Shown: positions 63,360 to 64,000 of the stretch, in pieces
How the letters are laid out: each line of letters starts with the position of its first letter
Position numbering within the stretch: the first letter of the stretch is position 1
From: Sarcocystis neurona
Lineage: Eukaryota > Apicomplexa > Conoidasida > Eucoccidiorida > Sarcocystidae
Reading direction: 5' to 3'
Length of the DNA: 64,000 bases
Assembly (NCBI GenBank): GCA_000727475.1
Contig: KL647297.1
Location: 1,077,280 to 1,141,279, forward strand
Position numbers and translations under genes: made by a program
Notes under the pieces: model-generated
Databases searched by the model: none
Told to the model about the DNA's origin: nothing
Seen by the model: only the letters and a program-made list of their open reading frames with translations

Positions 63360-64000
63360 AGCCGCATGTATTCCTGTGAACTGCTTCTTCACTACTGTCC
63401 ACTCGTTGTAAACGCAAACGTCTGCCTATGCGTCCACACAAATCTACGCGTATGTGTACAGACTGAGAAAGACGAAGAAAAAGACACAGAGAGACAGACA
63501 CAGAAACACACACACATGAGCGCAACGGTAACACGTACATACAGGAAGATGCCTTCATTCATAGAGAGGAACTCGGTAGCGTAGACGCACATTTACGAGG
63601 ACGTGGGCGTGATAGAGACACGAGTCTAACAGATATGTAATGTACACACGTATGTAGAAGGATATATAGAGAAACCCGGTACCATACAAATAGAGCTACG
63701 GGCACGCGTACGTGTGTCTATATCTTCACGCAGAAATACACACGCACGAACGGCGACGTACTCTTTGTCCACGTCGATGAGCTACACACACACGTTGACA
63801 TATACATATATATATATATGTATATACAGACACAAGTACGTATATATACAGACACCTACAGCTATACAAATGCGTATAAATTTGCACCCGAGAGAAAGTC
63901 ACCCGGATTTAAATCAATAGATCCGCAGACGTATAGGGTGAGGAGATGCAAATGTATATAAAAAATTTTCATCTGTTGAAAACAGGACGACCACAGCGGA
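63360..64000. other. Right edge, no supported gene
   Basis: Short CA/TA tracts (63790-63850) and otherwise unremarkable sequence. The 5' part of the gene with the homopolymer exon may lie here or outside the window. Confidence 0.4.

Noticed and set aside
1..64000. CRISPR arrays, operons, bacterial promoters, rRNA or tRNA genes
   Set aside because: The window is eukaryotic nuclear DNA. The regular repeats are microsatellites or two-copy duplications, and I found no tRNA-like A/B boxes or rRNA segments by eye.

Overview
This looks like nuclear DNA of an apicomplexan of the Eimeria type (coccidian). The evidence is eukaryotic genes cut into small exons by GT-AG introns, long CAG/CTG arrays that run through coding sequence as well as introns (homopolymer-rich proteins), dense (TA)n, (CA)n and (GATA)n microsatellites, and alternating repeat-rich and repeat-poor blocks. 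One nuclear gene product also carries a plastid-type bipartite leader. Genus and species are inferred, not proven. No rRNA, tRNA, CRISPR array, integrase or intact transposon was recognised.

Layout. (1) 1-5.5 kb, repeat-rich: a minus-strand reading frame stays open from about 4480 to the left edge (first Met at 4381, at least 1,460 codons). It encodes an Ala/Ser/Gln-rich protein with beta-propeller-like segments and leaves the window before its stop. (2) 5.8-24.5 kb, mostly repeat-poor: an iojap/RsfS ribosome-silencing-factor gene (+, 9.06-11.8 kb) with an N-terminal leader typical of apicoplast proteins; an unidentified minus gene (11.9-14.5 kb); an unidentified minus gene (17.1-18.5 kb); an unidentified coiled-coil gene (+, 19.5-21.5 kb) whose exon phases nearly all agree; and a 312-codon orphan ORF (+). 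(3) 24.6-44.0 kb: one minus-strand gene for COG8 (Golgi tethering complex subunit), with at least 11 small exons spread over about 19.4 kb. Its introns hold nearly all the microsatellites, a CTG-rich block and long purine/pyrimidine-biased tracts. (4) 46.9-48.1 kb: an unidentified minus gene that appears to be divergent from a clear COX17 copper-chaperone gene (+). (5) 48-64 kb: mostly repeats, with several exon candidates, among them a minus terminal exon ending in a PIP-box-like motif, a homopolymer-rich exon at 63.1-63.3 kb and an 868-base assembly gap.

The recognised genes serve separate housekeeping roles: Golgi trafficking (COG8), cytochrome oxidase copper delivery (COX17) and organellar ribosome control (RsfS). 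They do not form an operon-like system. Gene models were assembled by eye from exon homology, splice consensus and phase. They need transcript support, especially at first and last exons.
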